A DNA stretch of 64,000 bases, from contig NC_088776.1 of assembly GCF_954871325.1 (NCBI RefSeq), positions 8,625,985-8,689,984 of the forward strand, in the 5' to 3' direction. A program made the position numbers and the translations under genes. The notes beneath the pieces were generated by a model. It did not search any database. It was given only the letters and a program-made list of their open reading frames with translations, and had not been told where the DNA came from. This document shows, one piece after another, positions 1 to 48,745 of the stretch (its first letter is position 1; each line of letters starts with the position of its first letter). This stretch comes from Gordionus sp. m RMFG-2023. Its lineage: Eukaryota; Nematomorpha; Gordioida; Chordodea; Parachordodidae.

Positions 1-420
1 AGCGTTCGAATCATGGTAGCACTCCGCTTCATATAATTCTATCGCAACAGACAACCCACTTACCAATGCTGACTTTCTCAAGGTTTATTTAAAAATTTTA
101 CTCAGCAATTGGTCAAATTCCCCTCTACCCTATTAACCCTGCTAATGCCCATTATAGCCTTTTCCCTTTTCGTGATTACGTTCCCGCCTCATATGAAAGT
201 TACTACAGTCAAGCCTTACCTTGGTGTTAAGCTAACTGAAGACACTTAGCATACGATTATCTATGCCCTGATGCATTACATCCAGCACTCGCCTTTCTCG
301 CCATGTTCCTAGCATTTTATGTAGTAACTTTAACCACACTGCTATTAAACTAGTAGAGTGCTATATGTATTGAATGCCACAAAAAGTATTAGTTAATTTT
401 ATGTTGTAGGAACCCACGGG
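1..420. other. GC-richer segment of unknown nature at the window start, with a tRNA B-box-like word
   Basis: The first 360 or so bases are visibly less AT-rich than what follows. GTTCGAATC at about 4-12 is a good match to a pol III B box, so the window may start inside a tRNA-derived SINE. Frames open for 30-40 codons occur (for example + strand 106-223, NAHYSLFPFRDYVPASYESY), but no continuous gene could be built. It could be a SINE body, an eroded transposon or a partial exon. Confidence 0.3.
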
Positions 421-1755
421 GTATTTTAGAATATACCCTTAGTATATTAGATTAGTTTTTCATTAGATAGTTTTAATATTTTTTTTATGATAACCTTAAT
501 TTGGTACCTGAAGATATTCCAATACCCTAAAAAGTTATAAATGTAAAATTTTGGTGATTCTTTTTAGTTCAAAATAAGAAAAAACAAATTGTATTTTTTT
601 AGGAATGATCCTACGTTCACAGTTAGCACAAATTCGAACCAAAGTACACAAAAATGAATGTAAAATTGTTATATTATATGATATTTATACCTCGCCGCGA
701 ATGCGTTAACTGTGACTGGGTGAAACGGAAAAATCGTTCTTTTTGCAAATAGAAATTATTCCTAAGAAATAGGTCTTCCACTTTTTGAAAAAAAAGACAT
801 AATTTGACAAATCTTTAGATCTGGCTCATAGGTGTAATAAAAGATATAGGCGTTTTCCTTCCCACCCATCTTGTCATCCTATCCGTTCCATCTAAATGAT
901 GAAATATTTTTGTTATTCGAAAATAATTCTCACAAAAATCATTGCCATAATTTATTTGATAATTAGTTCTTAAATCATCATTTTGAGCATATATTTAGAA
1001 ATATTAATAATATTATACATGGATTTCTACAAGCTCCCTCCCTTCCCCTGATGGCTTATCCCTTACCCCCTGCCACCTACCACCCCTCCTTCAAATTCAT
1101 GTAAAGTTTATTTAGAACCAATCATATTTTGAAAATAGGAAAATATGATAATTTCGAACACAAATAATAAAATATTGGAAAATTCAAAATATTAAAAGCG
1201 AATATAATACGGTTGAAAAAATAATTATAGCTAAATGTAAATTTATATTTCTTTGCGATTGCGCCGATTTTTTAATAATTTGTTATGTGTTGAGGATTAG
1301 ATCTCGATGAGTAAAACAGTCATCTTGCTCAATTTTTAAAATGTCATACTTTTAATATAGGTTTTTGTACTCTGTAGTCTAGAAAATGAGGTCCTCTCAT
1401 TTGTGCTTGTACTAATTGGTATCATTGCCAAAATATACAGTAATTTTAATATATTTGGAAAAGTAATAAAATATATTTTGAACTATGCAATACTTACACT
1501 GTATTTCTTTTGTGGATTATCTATAAAAATAAATTTCTCATACCTATTAAATTCTGAAATTAATTGGCCTTTAGATGCATTTATATCCTCTAAATAAAAT
1601 TTAGCGAGATATTTAATTTTTTCAATATCAAGATTTGATATATCCTCAGATCAGAGAGAGTTATAAGTTCAAGATTAAACTCAAAAGTGGAATAAAAAAA
1701 GGTGATTTTATAGTAATCCTCAATTGATTCCACGCTAATACTGAAACAATTTGTT
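421..1755. other. AT-rich noncoding DNA
   Basis: No coding signal was seen here apart from the short fold-back element at 617-715. The open frame at 1403-1597 is AT-driven and hydrophobic by composition. Confidence 0.5.
617..715. repeat. Short fold-back (MITE-like) element
   Basis: The ends are imperfect inverted repeats: CACAGTTAGCACAAATTCG on the left and CGCGAATGCGTTAACTGTG on the right, about 100 bp in all. Part of it (CGCCGCGAAT and TAACTG) recurs at 61700-61775, so it belongs to a dispersed family. Confidence 0.5.
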
Positions 1756-2115
1756 TTGTCAGTGAAAGTCGAGGCTGAATCTCAAAATCATATAATTTCG
1801 CTTTTACATCAACAATCAGATAAATCTCGAGAAATTCCTGATCTTCTAAGTTGTAATAATAATATTCGCGATTCTCCTAACTTAAGCCAAACCCTTTTTT
1901 TAAAAAAATATTGCATAAATTTGTTGTGTAATGAATATTTTATTAATGTATTCCAATGAAAAAAATCGGCAGTCATAAAATCTGATACTGTATCATCTTC
2001 AGAAGAAATATCTGTTTCAGGTGAATCTAATATTCGCCAATGGCATAAAAAAAATAGACTCTTATCCAAAAACTGCTGTAACAACTTGATGTCGAAGGCC
2101 CCATCTTGTCCTCTC
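1756..2115 (+). pseudogene. Unidentified coding-like block, interrupted
   Basis: A polar frame (VEAESQNHIISLLHQQSDKS, then later SSSEEISVSGESNIRQWHKK) with amino-acid usage unlike random AT-rich translation. The frame is interrupted at least once and its middle is low-complexity. It may be an eroded DNA-transposon gene, but I recognise no family. Confidence 0.25.
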
Positions 2116-3600
2116 TAGAAAATTTCTAATCATAGTTATTAATAGAGATAAATTAAATAGAATTTTTTTTTGGTCGATAAAATTTTCTCATATCCATCAG
2201 TGTTTTAAGGTTTAAAAAATGTAAGAAAATAAATTTTTAATTTTCGTGAGATATAATATTAATATACAACAAATATACTCAAATTATTTTTTAACTTTTT
2301 GCTTATATTTAGAATATATAAACTATTTGAAATAGAATACTTTGCAATTCACACACAGTTCATGAGGCTCTTTTAATATTTTTTTAAAAAAAATTCTTGC
2401 TACGGGGGAGGGAGGAAGGGTTTTCTTTCTCTTTCCCCTCCCCCTGGCTACCCCCCCCCCCCCCCTGATTATTTTAAATTTATGTAATATATCAATTTAA
2501 TGATAACCGAGATGGCATAATTCTTTCAGCAATATTTTTCTCTTTGGCAAATAATCTCTTATTTATTTTTTTTTAAAATATTTCATAAGATACTCCTGCT
2601 TAATTCACAAAATTTTCTTTCAGGAACTAATTAAATAATTCTTAATACTGATTGAATTATCTTTTTTTTACATTTATATTATAACGTGGGGAAATTCCTA
2701 TAAAAGCTTTTATTCCTTTTAAAGCATCACTACAACCATGGGTTTTATGAGCATATCTCTAATTGTTCTTAAAGGAATTCTATTCTGCTAGGGATCCCCT
2801 GACTGGATTTTCATTACATCTTTTACGCAAAAGACAAAGATATTTTTAATAAATCTTTATTAAATTTTCCAGAAATGTCAATCCTTTCACATCTAATAAA
2901 TTCTAATTTATGCCCTTTTAGAACGTGCTAATCATAATTTACAAACTATGCAAATGATTATAATATATTAGTTTGCTAATGATGGATTAAGTTCCCATGG
3001 ACCTTTAGCATGCCTTAATTCGAGCAAGAATTGAATCAATTAGGTTTATGAATAATCCTATTTGACATTGCATTTAAGAAGAAGGTTATAGATGAAATAT
3101 AATTATCATGAGTTTAATTACATTTTAATACCCCAATGAATACTTCAATTTAAAAATATAAACAAACAATTAAATGCCTTGTTTTATTCTTTACGCCAGG
3201 CTGGGCCTGATTTTAAATATTTTTTTAAACCAAAACCCGACCCAACCAATTTTAATCGATTTTTAAACCGGCGTTGGGTTTAGTCCGGTCCGAGTTGTGA
3301 GTCAATAATATATTGTTATAAATTATAATAATTTTGTATACAATTTTGAAAATAATTACAAATTTTTAATGCTGGCGCGGAAAGGAATAGAAGAAGGCCA
3401 AATTAAAGGGAAACCGTAATAGGTTGACAAAGGAGAAACAACGTGCAATTCGTTACTAGTAAATGGGCCAATTATCCCTATTAATGTTTTGTTCAATTTC
3501 CGAATTAGTTTAAACATTTTTATGGTTTCCATCTTTTTTAAATAAAAAAAATTATATGTATATGAAATATGAGTATATCAATATACGTAAAACTTTTTTA
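2116..3600. other. AT-rich noncoding DNA with a poly-C tract
   Basis: Nothing coding was seen. A run of 15 C lies at 2451-2465 downstream of a GGGGGAGGGAGG patch. A CCGG-rich patch at about 3195-3300 resembles others in the window (see findings). Confidence 0.5.
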
Positions 3601-3610
3601 CAAACTAAAT

Positions 3611-4039
3611 TTAAAAGAGTGTCGCCAAATATAAAGCATATTTGTTAAAGTAAAATAAATTAATATAATATACTTGTGCTCGTATCGGGTTCCCACATGT
3701 CGATGCTATCACTAACCCAACTTTAATCCGTTTGTACTCAGGATTTAAAAGATTAAATTTGTTAAAATTGTAAGGGTTAGGAATAGAACAATTTGCACCA
3801 CACTTTATCTCCATTCCGCTACAAGCCTACCTAAAAGTGTATAACATGCTATAGGATTGAATCATCATTTTATCATCTCTGCCACATTCATAAGTATTTG
3901 GTAATAAGGTTGGGTTAGATATATCCAACAAGGCTCCAATAACAAAATCAGCGTCAATGAACGATTCTAAAGATATACAAGGTTGTGGGTTGTTGTAAGC
4001 AAGCTTACTAAAGGGATTATCAAATGTTGCATTATCCAT
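3611..4039 (-). pseudogene. Unidentified ORF relic
   Basis: Two blocks in one minus frame total about 140 codons. They contain SLESFIDADFVIGALLDISN and CGANCSIPNPYNFNKFNLLN. Amino-acid usage and base composition look protein-like, but the frame is broken and no domain is recognised. It may be a fossil of a mobile element or of a host exon. Confidence 0.3.
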
Positions 4040-4491
4040 ATCTAGATGAGGAATTGATTGTGATTTATTGCTATTTTAATTGGTCTGAACAGTAAGTTGC
4101 GTCATACGCGAAGGGAGGTAAGAGAAACAAAAGTAAGAATCAATGTATTTTAGGAACATTATAGTTAAGAGCAAAGTATTTATCCTGTTTACAAGTAAAT
4201 TTTAAATAAGTGTTATTATTTGATCAAGCAAAAAATCCATTGCTAATTTTGAAAAAATAAGATATAAAAATTAGCTAATAAATGAATGCTTTTAGTATTA
4301 ATCCTAAGTGCAAATCTCAATTAAGCAATAGATCAATAAAATTTTACATATAAATTTTGAAAAACTAATAGAGAATTAAATAATTAATATAGGTAAAGAT
4401 GGATTATCTGATTTAAATTAATTATTCATAATTTATATTTATACTGATTAACCTTGTAGTGGAGAAGAGAGAGAGGGAGTAATAAAGTAAT

Positions 4492-4726
<235 letters not shown>

Positions 4727-4859
4727 TTTATCTCGAAAAGACCGTCCCGAAATAAAAATTATTTGTTCGTCTGGCTAGGCCCGTGAGAATTATCAATATA
4801 GTTTTACATTTTTGCACTTAACATAATCGAGTTTTTGATCTATCTCATATCTTTAAAAT

Positions 4860-5265
4860 TAGTGTGGTAAACGGCTTTATTTTGGCCTATTTTAAATTAG
4901 GATTTTAGCCAAAATAATATTATGCACGCCTCAAAATTTTGTTAATAGATATCTAAACTTTTAATCTCCTTGCTAAATATTTTTTTGGCTAAAATTAGTG
5001 TTGTTAAACGGCGCGATTTGAGCCGATTTTTAAAAACGGCTAACTCAATATTTTATCCAGAAAAATATTGCACAAGACTGAAGATTTTGCTCATGGATAG
5101 TACAAAGGTTTGGACAGGCATTTATTAGCGAAATCTCGAGGCTTAGACAATATTTGTCTGGCTAAAATATTGGGTTAACCGTATTTAAAAATCTGCCTTT
5201 TAACAACACTAGCTAAAATATTGACTTATCCATTTTTAAAAGAGCTGTTTAATCCTAATTCACTA
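4860..5265. mobile_element. Palindromic hAT-type MITE, outer (older) copy split by a nested copy
   Basis: The left end TAGTGTGGTAAACGGC and the right end GAGCTGTTTAATCCTAATTCACTA are eroded terminal inverted repeats of the window's main MITE family. The interior is interrupted by a younger copy at 4996-5211. No clear target duplication remains. Confidence 0.75.
4996..5211. mobile_element. Palindromic hAT-type MITE, inner copy with perfect 8-bp target duplication
   Basis: A 216-bp element running from TAGTGTTGTTAAACGG to TTTTAACAACACTA, flanked by GCTAAAAT at 4988-4995 and again at 5212-5219. It inserted into the outer copy of its own family at 4860-5265. The two arms pair along most of their length, as in fold-back MITEs. 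Confidence 0.92.
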
Positions 5266-8003
5266 TCTTATGTATTAATAACGCTAATACTTAACATGGT
5301 TATAAAAGAGCCATAGTTCATTTATTCATTTTTAAGAGAATAATTGGGTTTAAAGTTTTTATAAGAAAATAAATGAAAGATAATTATATAAAATAACGAA
5401 ATATTTAAAAATGATTAAAATCTAATAAACAATATTACGATTGGCAAAACGAATTTATTTATGTCTTGTACAGGAGTTTTTGCATAGGTGATGGAAAATT
5501 GGCATTTTATATCTTGTGTTAAAGGGAGAATTAACACTTTCGGGAACCTAATTTTTCAAATGTTTTTTTTATTATAATCCGTTACCGTGCACTGGTTATC
5601 TTCGATTGAATGCAATACTTAACTTCAAATTCATGCAATTTTTTGGGATAATTTAACAAAGTTTGAGTCAACTTTTCAGTTAGAATTATTTCAAAATCAT
5701 ATCGTGAAATTGGATTCATAATATTGTCATTTTACAAGAATTTTCCAGTGTTGTATTACATAAAAGACTCATCCATCTATATGTTTTTCCGTGTTCTCTT
5801 AGGGAGCTGGGCTATCTATGACATTCTTGGTCGAAATATAAGATATTTAGGGTAGAAATATATCATAGAACAATTCATATTAAATTATTGAAAATATAAG
5901 GACAACTTTATTTGATTTTGTCTAATAACAAGTGAATTTTACATTTATATTCTCCCTTTAGACTTTGTAAAGGATGAGTTAATTCTTAACTATATCTTTG
6001 TGAAAAGATGAATGACCAGATCTCTATTAAATATGATTTACATAACTTATTTCAGTAGACAAGGATAAAATGAAAGGCAAAATATCCTAATTTTCAATTT
6101 AAATCATTCGCTTTATATCAAATTCCAAAAAAATTTCGTTTCACTAATAAAAAATTGATCATAATCGTCCTCGATAGAATTTCGTTAAAAATATTTTTGA
6201 ATACATATATATTAAAAATAATTTTAAAAAAAAATTACTATAGTACTAAACATGAGTTTAATGGTAATCGATCAGAATTGTACTGATCAAAATGACAGAG
6301 CGCACAATACATTAAGGCAATATTACTCCCTAGAAAAAAGACCCCCGGATAAAAATAACCCCCGGACAAAAACACTCAAATTTTAAGCATTGTAATAATT
6401 GGTAAGGAAAAGGGAAAAGTTTTAAAATGTTTAATTCTCCATTAAGAAAATTTAACTAATAATATCACAAAAAGACTATGCCTATATGTGGAGTGGAAAT
6501 GTTTAGATGTTGGCTAAATCTATTGTTTAATGTTCATAGCAAGACCTGGTGTGGGCTTAGATTAATTTAAACATAAAAGTAGATTATTAGAAATACTTAA
6601 TTTTATTAGACACTAAACCTACTACATTCAGTAAATCTAAAATATACTTAGGGTTGTTGAGCAGCTCGAAGCAATCAATAAATATCTTTTTTTTCTTCTG
6701 ATAAATTGGAAATTTCACCTTTACTGTATTTGATGGAAAAATCATAAAAATGAAGATAAATTTCTGAAACCTAGCTCTCGTTATGGCCAATAGGAATTTT
6801 ATCCTTAATTTGTTTATGAATGAATCTAAATTTACTCTTTATTTGATGATGGATAAATCAGCCTAAATCATAAAAATAAAGAGAAATTTCTGATTTATCT
6901 ATCATTATATAAAGAAGAAAGAAAAATCTGATTCCTGTGATTATTGTCAGGCAAAATGAAAGACTAACTAACCAAATACTACATAATCTAACGGTTATCT
7001 GGTTTCTATCTAGAAGAATATAGACTTTCATTGTTTGATAAAGACGAAGTGAGATAATTGCTATTGATAGCTGCATGTTAGAAATACATGATTCAGATAG
7101 ATGTAATCTGATTTATAAATTATTTGACCTCTTAATAAATATAGTTTAATCACAAGTGATAAAATATTTATCACTTCAATTGATAACATTTACATTCAAC
7201 TTTTGAATTTTTGTATCTCGAGTTTTTATACTTAGTCCAGACATCATTGAAATATTATCTAAGAGACAATTCAAATTTTCAAAAATTAAGATGGTAGTAC
7301 AATTATTTCAATTAATATAATCAAATTTCTTGAATTATATAAATTTTTATATTGTTCTTTAATAAATTTTAAGTATCATTTTCTCTTCACCAAACAATGA
7401 ATAAATTTATTCCTCTAGTTATAAAACTGAAATTTTGAATTGTAAGGGAAAAAAATGTGATCTCTCAGATAACATATCTTTTATGTCTGGGCAGAACGTA
7501 ACTAAAGGAACAAGAGAAAAATTTCAAAGGCCGAATTTAAATGTTATAAGTTAAAAGCATAAATATTTTACAACTTTTAATATATAAATAATCCCTAAAA
7601 GTCAAATTATTTAGCTAAAATAAAATTAAAATTATCAAAAATATCATCTTATTTCTTATATGCATCTTTTAAATTTACCTCATTTTCTAGATATAAGCAT
7701 AAAATTATGTATTAAATTTCACTAAAATATATATTATCATTTTTTATTAAATATTTCTTATATTTCTTAATTTCCAAGACAATTTTTTATAAACTGTGAT
7801 CTACACTTGGGGATAATTTATAAATTTTAATGAGAAGTGTTTGGGATTAATGATCGCCTATCTCAGTATAAATATCTTATTCTTCTAATAAGCTATTAAA
7901 AACTTTAATTTCTCTTCTAAATCAAAAAGAACTAAAATATATTTTATCTTTATTATAGATTTAATGAGTGTAAAATAAATAGATAAAAATATATAACTCA
8001 TAA
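5266..8003. other. AT-rich noncoding DNA
   Basis: No gene or clear repeat was seen. The segments around 6700-6760 and 6855-6900 share words (ATCATAAAAATRAAGA, AAATTTCTGA), a weak local duplication. Confidence 0.5.
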
Positions 8004-8341
8004 GAACTCGTTAGAGCATAATAGTAGACAACTGTGGCAAATATATTGTCGTATTTAGTTGAGAGTTCGATTTGACCTTGTGGCTTGTTACATTTTTTTT
8101 CTACAAAATGTGACAATTTTTCTGTGACACGGCTTTTATTATATAAAGGATTATATAATATTAATATTATTTTTTATCCGAGATATAAAATGTACATGTC
8201 ATATTGGGAATATGGAATTTATGGGGATCCAGTATCACTTGATTTTAAATTAGTTACTGAGAGTGATTTTAAAAAATCTGATTTGACCGGATATGTATTT
8301 AAGAATTTATACAGTACTCACACTGGGTTGCCACGAACTTA
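8004..8341 (+). repeat. tRNA-derived SINE, copy 1
   Basis: CTCGTTAGAGCATAATAG resembles a pol III A box with its D-arm, and GAGAGTTCGATTTGA about 50 bases on resembles a B box. Downstream, TGATTTTAAATTAGTT and GATTTTAAAAAATCTGATTT, then GACCGGATATGTAT, recur at 12300-12370 in a second element, which defines a shared body. Confidence 0.6.
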
Positions 8342-9353
8342 AGATTCAATGTATTGTATGAATACTTCATATAAATCTTAAAAATGCACAATTTTTTATG
8401 GCAAAAAATGTAGAAATTTATTGAATAAGTAGGTAATAGTCCATAATAAATTGAGGGAGAATAAAGTATCAAAATAATTTAAACGTTGTTTATTTTAAAA
8501 TATATTTAGTTATGGTAGTAATTAATATCTAAGATCATACTCATATATATTTTTAAAAAATCTACATTTTTAAAATAAAATTTTTTTTGAGGTATGAAAA
8601 ATACATGGAGGCGTTTCATTCTTTTGTCGGGCACAAGAAGTTTATCATTTTCTATACATTTCATTCATTTTTTTCATAAAAAATACAACAAATATAATAA
8701 TAATGAACTTCAGAAGTAAAACTGCCGAAAAACACCATCATAAAAAATGTCTTCGTTAAGAAAATCCTCCTTTTTTATCAAATTTCTATTATTGATCGAA
8801 TAATATAAAGATAGTAATGTTCAAATCAAATCAAAGTATTCGCTTTTAAATGTCAAGCAATATTATAATTGGCACACCTAAATCAAGATCAGATACCTAA
8901 AAGCTTATATTCACCCCATCTTATATTAATGGGCTAGCAGCAATGAAATCAGTTTCTACACGAAGAAACGATGTGCAAGCTCTTTAGCAAAATCTAATTA
9001 AAATTTATGCAGAGGATGTTGTAAAAATTGGACCAAATCAGAAAGTAATAAGAAGAACTCTAATAAACATTTTTTACATATATAGAGACTTTAAATGAAG
9101 TTATTCATGAACATCCCCTTAATAATTTATATAGAATTATTTTTTTAAATAATCATTTTCTTTAAAGATTACTTCAAATTTTTTTTAAAAAATTATTTTG
9201 TTAGAATATGGCATGAAAGATCATGACAAAAATTGACTTTTATAGTTTTCATATCTTACAGATTATGATAGATAATATTTAAACTTTCCATATATATTAC
9301 AAAATAATCATATGATTTATAAATTTATATATCCATCCATCCATCCATCGAAA
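8342..9353. other. AT-rich DNA upstream of the esterase start exon
   Basis: No other exon with a fitting phase-0 donor was found. A short CCAT repeat lies at 9333-9349. No promoter element could be identified with confidence. Confidence 0.4.
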
Positions 9354-45175
<35,822 letters not shown>

Positions 45176-45183
45176 CGAAAAAA

Positions 45184-45214
45184 AATAAACATAATTAAAA
45201 CAAGTCAAAATAAA
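45184..45214 (+). promoter_or_regulatory. Candidate polyadenylation signals of the esterase gene
   Basis: AATAAA occurs at 45184-45189 and again at 45209-45214, 9 and 34 bases after the stop codon. Such hexamers are frequent in this AT-rich DNA, so the assignment rests on position only. Confidence 0.4.
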
Positions 45215-45717
45215 TAAGTATATCAAATATTCCTGCGATTTAGCTTGCTTGGTCTTCCTTATTCTCAATTTTTGTTAAACCTTCTTCCAGATGAGGACCA
45301 AATTATCTAAATACGCTTTCTAATTTCTACGTTTGTTACCTATTTTTAAAAAATTATATATTATATAAACCGATGCGCTTTAAACATGTGTTATTTACCC
45401 TGTTATTTATTTTTTAAAAAAGAGAACTCATTGTTATATACAAACATCCCCTCCTTGATTAATGATTTATTGTCGCGAAAATATTTTGGGGTAATTTTAA
45501 TTAGCTTATTTAATAAATACAATTGCGCACAATTATTGTCGAAAATGACTTTAATTTAAAAAAGAAACAATGTGATATTTATTTATTCCCGCGAAAAGAA
45601 AAAATTATAATAAATATATTAGATCTATTATTTTATACAAGTAAATTATAATATCAAATAAATTATTTTGAAATGAATGGTTTGATAAAAATTTAACAAC
45701 CTTTTTTAATACCATCC

Positions 45718-46040
45718 TAAGGCCTCATTTATAGTAAATTCGTTATGTTAAAGCGATGCGTTAAAAATTACAATAAATAGATATAATTTATAAATATGAA
45801 GCGTTATGATTATAACACCATGATAAAATTTGAAAAACATATGTTGCGATAATAGAAAATATGCGACACGATTATAAAAATAATAGCCAAATCGATAAAA
45901 GTGTATATGATATTTTCAAAATATTATGTAAAATAATTATCTCTATTTATCAGCATTATCTATTAATTATTGCTGTGATCAAGATAGCGTTGAATAACGC
46001 AATGCTTGTACATAGCGCGTTTACTATAGATTAGGACCTA
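45718..46040. mobile_element. Family-3 fold-back MITE, copy 2
   Basis: TAAGGCCTCATTTATAGTAA at the left and GCGTTTACTATAGATTAGGA at the right form imperfect inverted repeats, about 320 bp apart. It shares termini with 16487-16703 and 62121-62347. Confidence 0.7.
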
Positions 46041-47944
46041 TGGTTAAAAGCGCACAAGATTCTGGTTCTTAATTTGACGCGAATCCTAGATTCTCAATTC
46101 TTGTTAATAAGCAATGGAAAAATTTAAATAATAACCACAATCCCCCCCCCTACCTAAAATGAACCAAGCAACATTTTGATTGTTGATAGAACTTGCTCCT
46201 AGAAATTTTAAAAAAGGGGTTCCAGTTCTAAAATTTGTCCCTAACTCTTATTTATAAGTGTTAATATAATATTTAATTTAACCATATTACAACTAAATTT
46301 CAAAATAATATTTATAATATCAATTATAATTTTTTCTTAAATTATCGGAATCAAGCATGAATAAAAAAAACCCCTTATTGAACTCTTTTTATAACAACAC
46401 TTTGTATTTTATTAATTTGTAACTTAAAAAAATATCATAAACAAAAAAATTCTGGAAATTTGCATCAAGACTCGCAGATGGAATTGTGTATCAATTCAGC
46501 TTAATAAATATTTATAATCATAAATTAAGGCATATATAATACCCTTAGAAGATTTTATTTATGAGATTATTAATATATAAAAATAATAATTAATTATGCC
46601 AATATATGATATATTTTCTTATATAAAAAAAATCTAACTCATAAATCCAAATAATAATTTTAAAAAATAATAATTATGAATTAAATTCGGAATTGAAATT
46701 GATATATAGGGTTTCTTAATTTATAAAGAGGAAAAATTATGTAAAATCATTAATGAAAAAAACATTTTATAAAAAAATAAAGGCTATTAATGAATTGGAA
46801 ATGTTACAGAATGAGTTAAATATAGGAGATCATCCTAAATTGCTCTAAGCCCTTGCCAGATATAGTATTAAATACTTAATAGAATTTATAAAAAATGCGG
46901 AATGTTTATACATAAAATTTAAACAAAGGAATCCAATGAGTAAATGACTAAGTCCGATAAGATAGGAATTATGCATATGAGTATGTATGACTATAATTAA
47001 AAATTCATATTTCTTTTAAATATAGCCGCGTTTCTCTTATATTACAGGTACGATAATAATAAAAAATATATAATAAATACTGTTTTATAAAAATTTTCTC
47101 TTTTTTTTGGTTGTTTGGTAAGTTATATTAAATAAAATCGATTGCTTTAGTCTTCTTCTTGATTGGCTATACCTGCAGAAAATAGAATTAAAATTTATTA
47201 TATATATAGCATTTAAATATGATTTTACCATATTTTTGTCTCATGCCATCCCATTTTGCTTTCCTTTCGACTTGCCTTTAAATTTTTTTTTGAAAAATAA
47301 TATGCTATAAGTAAACATTGCAAACATTTGACATTAAAATATGTAAAATTAAGAAAAGTAAAGGTAAATATAACAATAAATTGATATCACATGCAGGTGT
47401 GTCACCGTCTAAAAAAGTATTAATTTAACCTTGCGATGTTAATTTGAGTTGAAGAAACAAGAGGGGTATTTAATTATATTGAGAAAATTATTTTACGAGC
47501 TTGTCACATAATGCCTAGGCAATATTATTTTAATCAGACTTATATATAATTTAGATAATATAATGCCTATAAAAGAAATTATTTTTATTTTAAATCGCGA
47601 ATATCTAAATAAAATTATATCTGATTTGCTTATTAAAAATCCAATTCAATTATTCATTATGATAATCATCCTTGGTAGAAATACCCTAATTTTAACAAAA
47701 TATTTAGGAATTCTGAGAAAAAAAAGGATTTTAAATTTTCAGATATATATAGGGGTATTTTTGTCAGGCCTTCATTCGTAATAGGGGTCATTGCCTAGAA
47801 AAATACGATAAATTAATAGGTAAAAAAAATAGACGAGTTTCCATAAAACGAAAATATATGACAATTGATATTACTTTTATTGATACATATTGTTTTAAAG
47901 TTCAATAGCAAAATTACTTAGAATCCCAGTTAAATTTGCAATTT

Positions 47945-48160
47945 AAAGCTGAATTCCTACTGGATGCAATGCGATTTTACAGCTGATCGAGTTTGTAATT
48001 TTTTATTAATGAGATCAATATTTCTTTATTCCTTAATAATTTTAGATTATATGTTTTTTTAAATTTAAAATAAAAATGATAAGGAAAAAATGTCTTATTA
48101 AAAGATTTTTTTACAAACTCGATCAGCTGTTAAATCACGTCCTCCTATGAATTCAGTTTA
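47945..48160. mobile_element. Fold-back MITE, family 5
   Basis: A roughly 50-bp inverted repeat: GCTGAATTCCTACTGGATGC, then CAGCTGATCGAGTTTGTAA on the left, and TTACAAACTCGATCAGCTG, then CGTCCTCCTATGAATTCAGT on the right, around an AT-rich loop. No coding capacity. Confidence 0.8.
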
Positions 48161-48723
48161 ACGATATTTTAAAAATAAATATATCAATATTTATATTAAA
48201 GATCTGCAAAACCTTAGCCATTAAGGAAACTTACTAATTAATTTTAGTGTAAAAAATGTCTATTTACTTCTTATACTTATTTGAATGACGACAAACGTGA
48301 CCAGTTACTATTCAAGCTACTTTTTTAAAATATGTTAAATAATCTATATATCTTATTTATTATCTTTGATTTTCCAGATTTAAAATTACTTTTATTAAAT
48401 ACTCATACGTAAAGAACTCACCTAAAACGTTTGTTTAGTCTAGGGTAAATTTATACGTTAAATTTGCCTTATTATTCAATACATGTAATTTTTATATATT
48501 TTATTTTATATTACTTTCCTAGAGGAGACAATGAAAATGTAATTTTTGTCAAAAAAAGGCATTTTATCTTTAAATTAAATAAATTGTATTATTTAATACA
48601 TTATATTATATTAATATTTGATTTGATTTAGCGTAAATAAAATATTTTATATATTTAATAAAATCATTAAAACAAGAATTGAGAGAAAAGTGAAAATATT
48701 TTTTTTCGAATAGGTTTAATGGC

Positions 48724-48745
48724 GCCTTTGGTTCGGACCAAAGGC
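48724..48745. repeat. Perfect 9-bp stem with TCGG loop
   Basis: GCCTTTGGT, TCGG, ACCAAAGGC. It is followed by CGGACCG, an echo of the loop strand. It lies in AT-rich intergenic DNA; no terminator or RNA gene context is evident. Confidence 0.6.
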
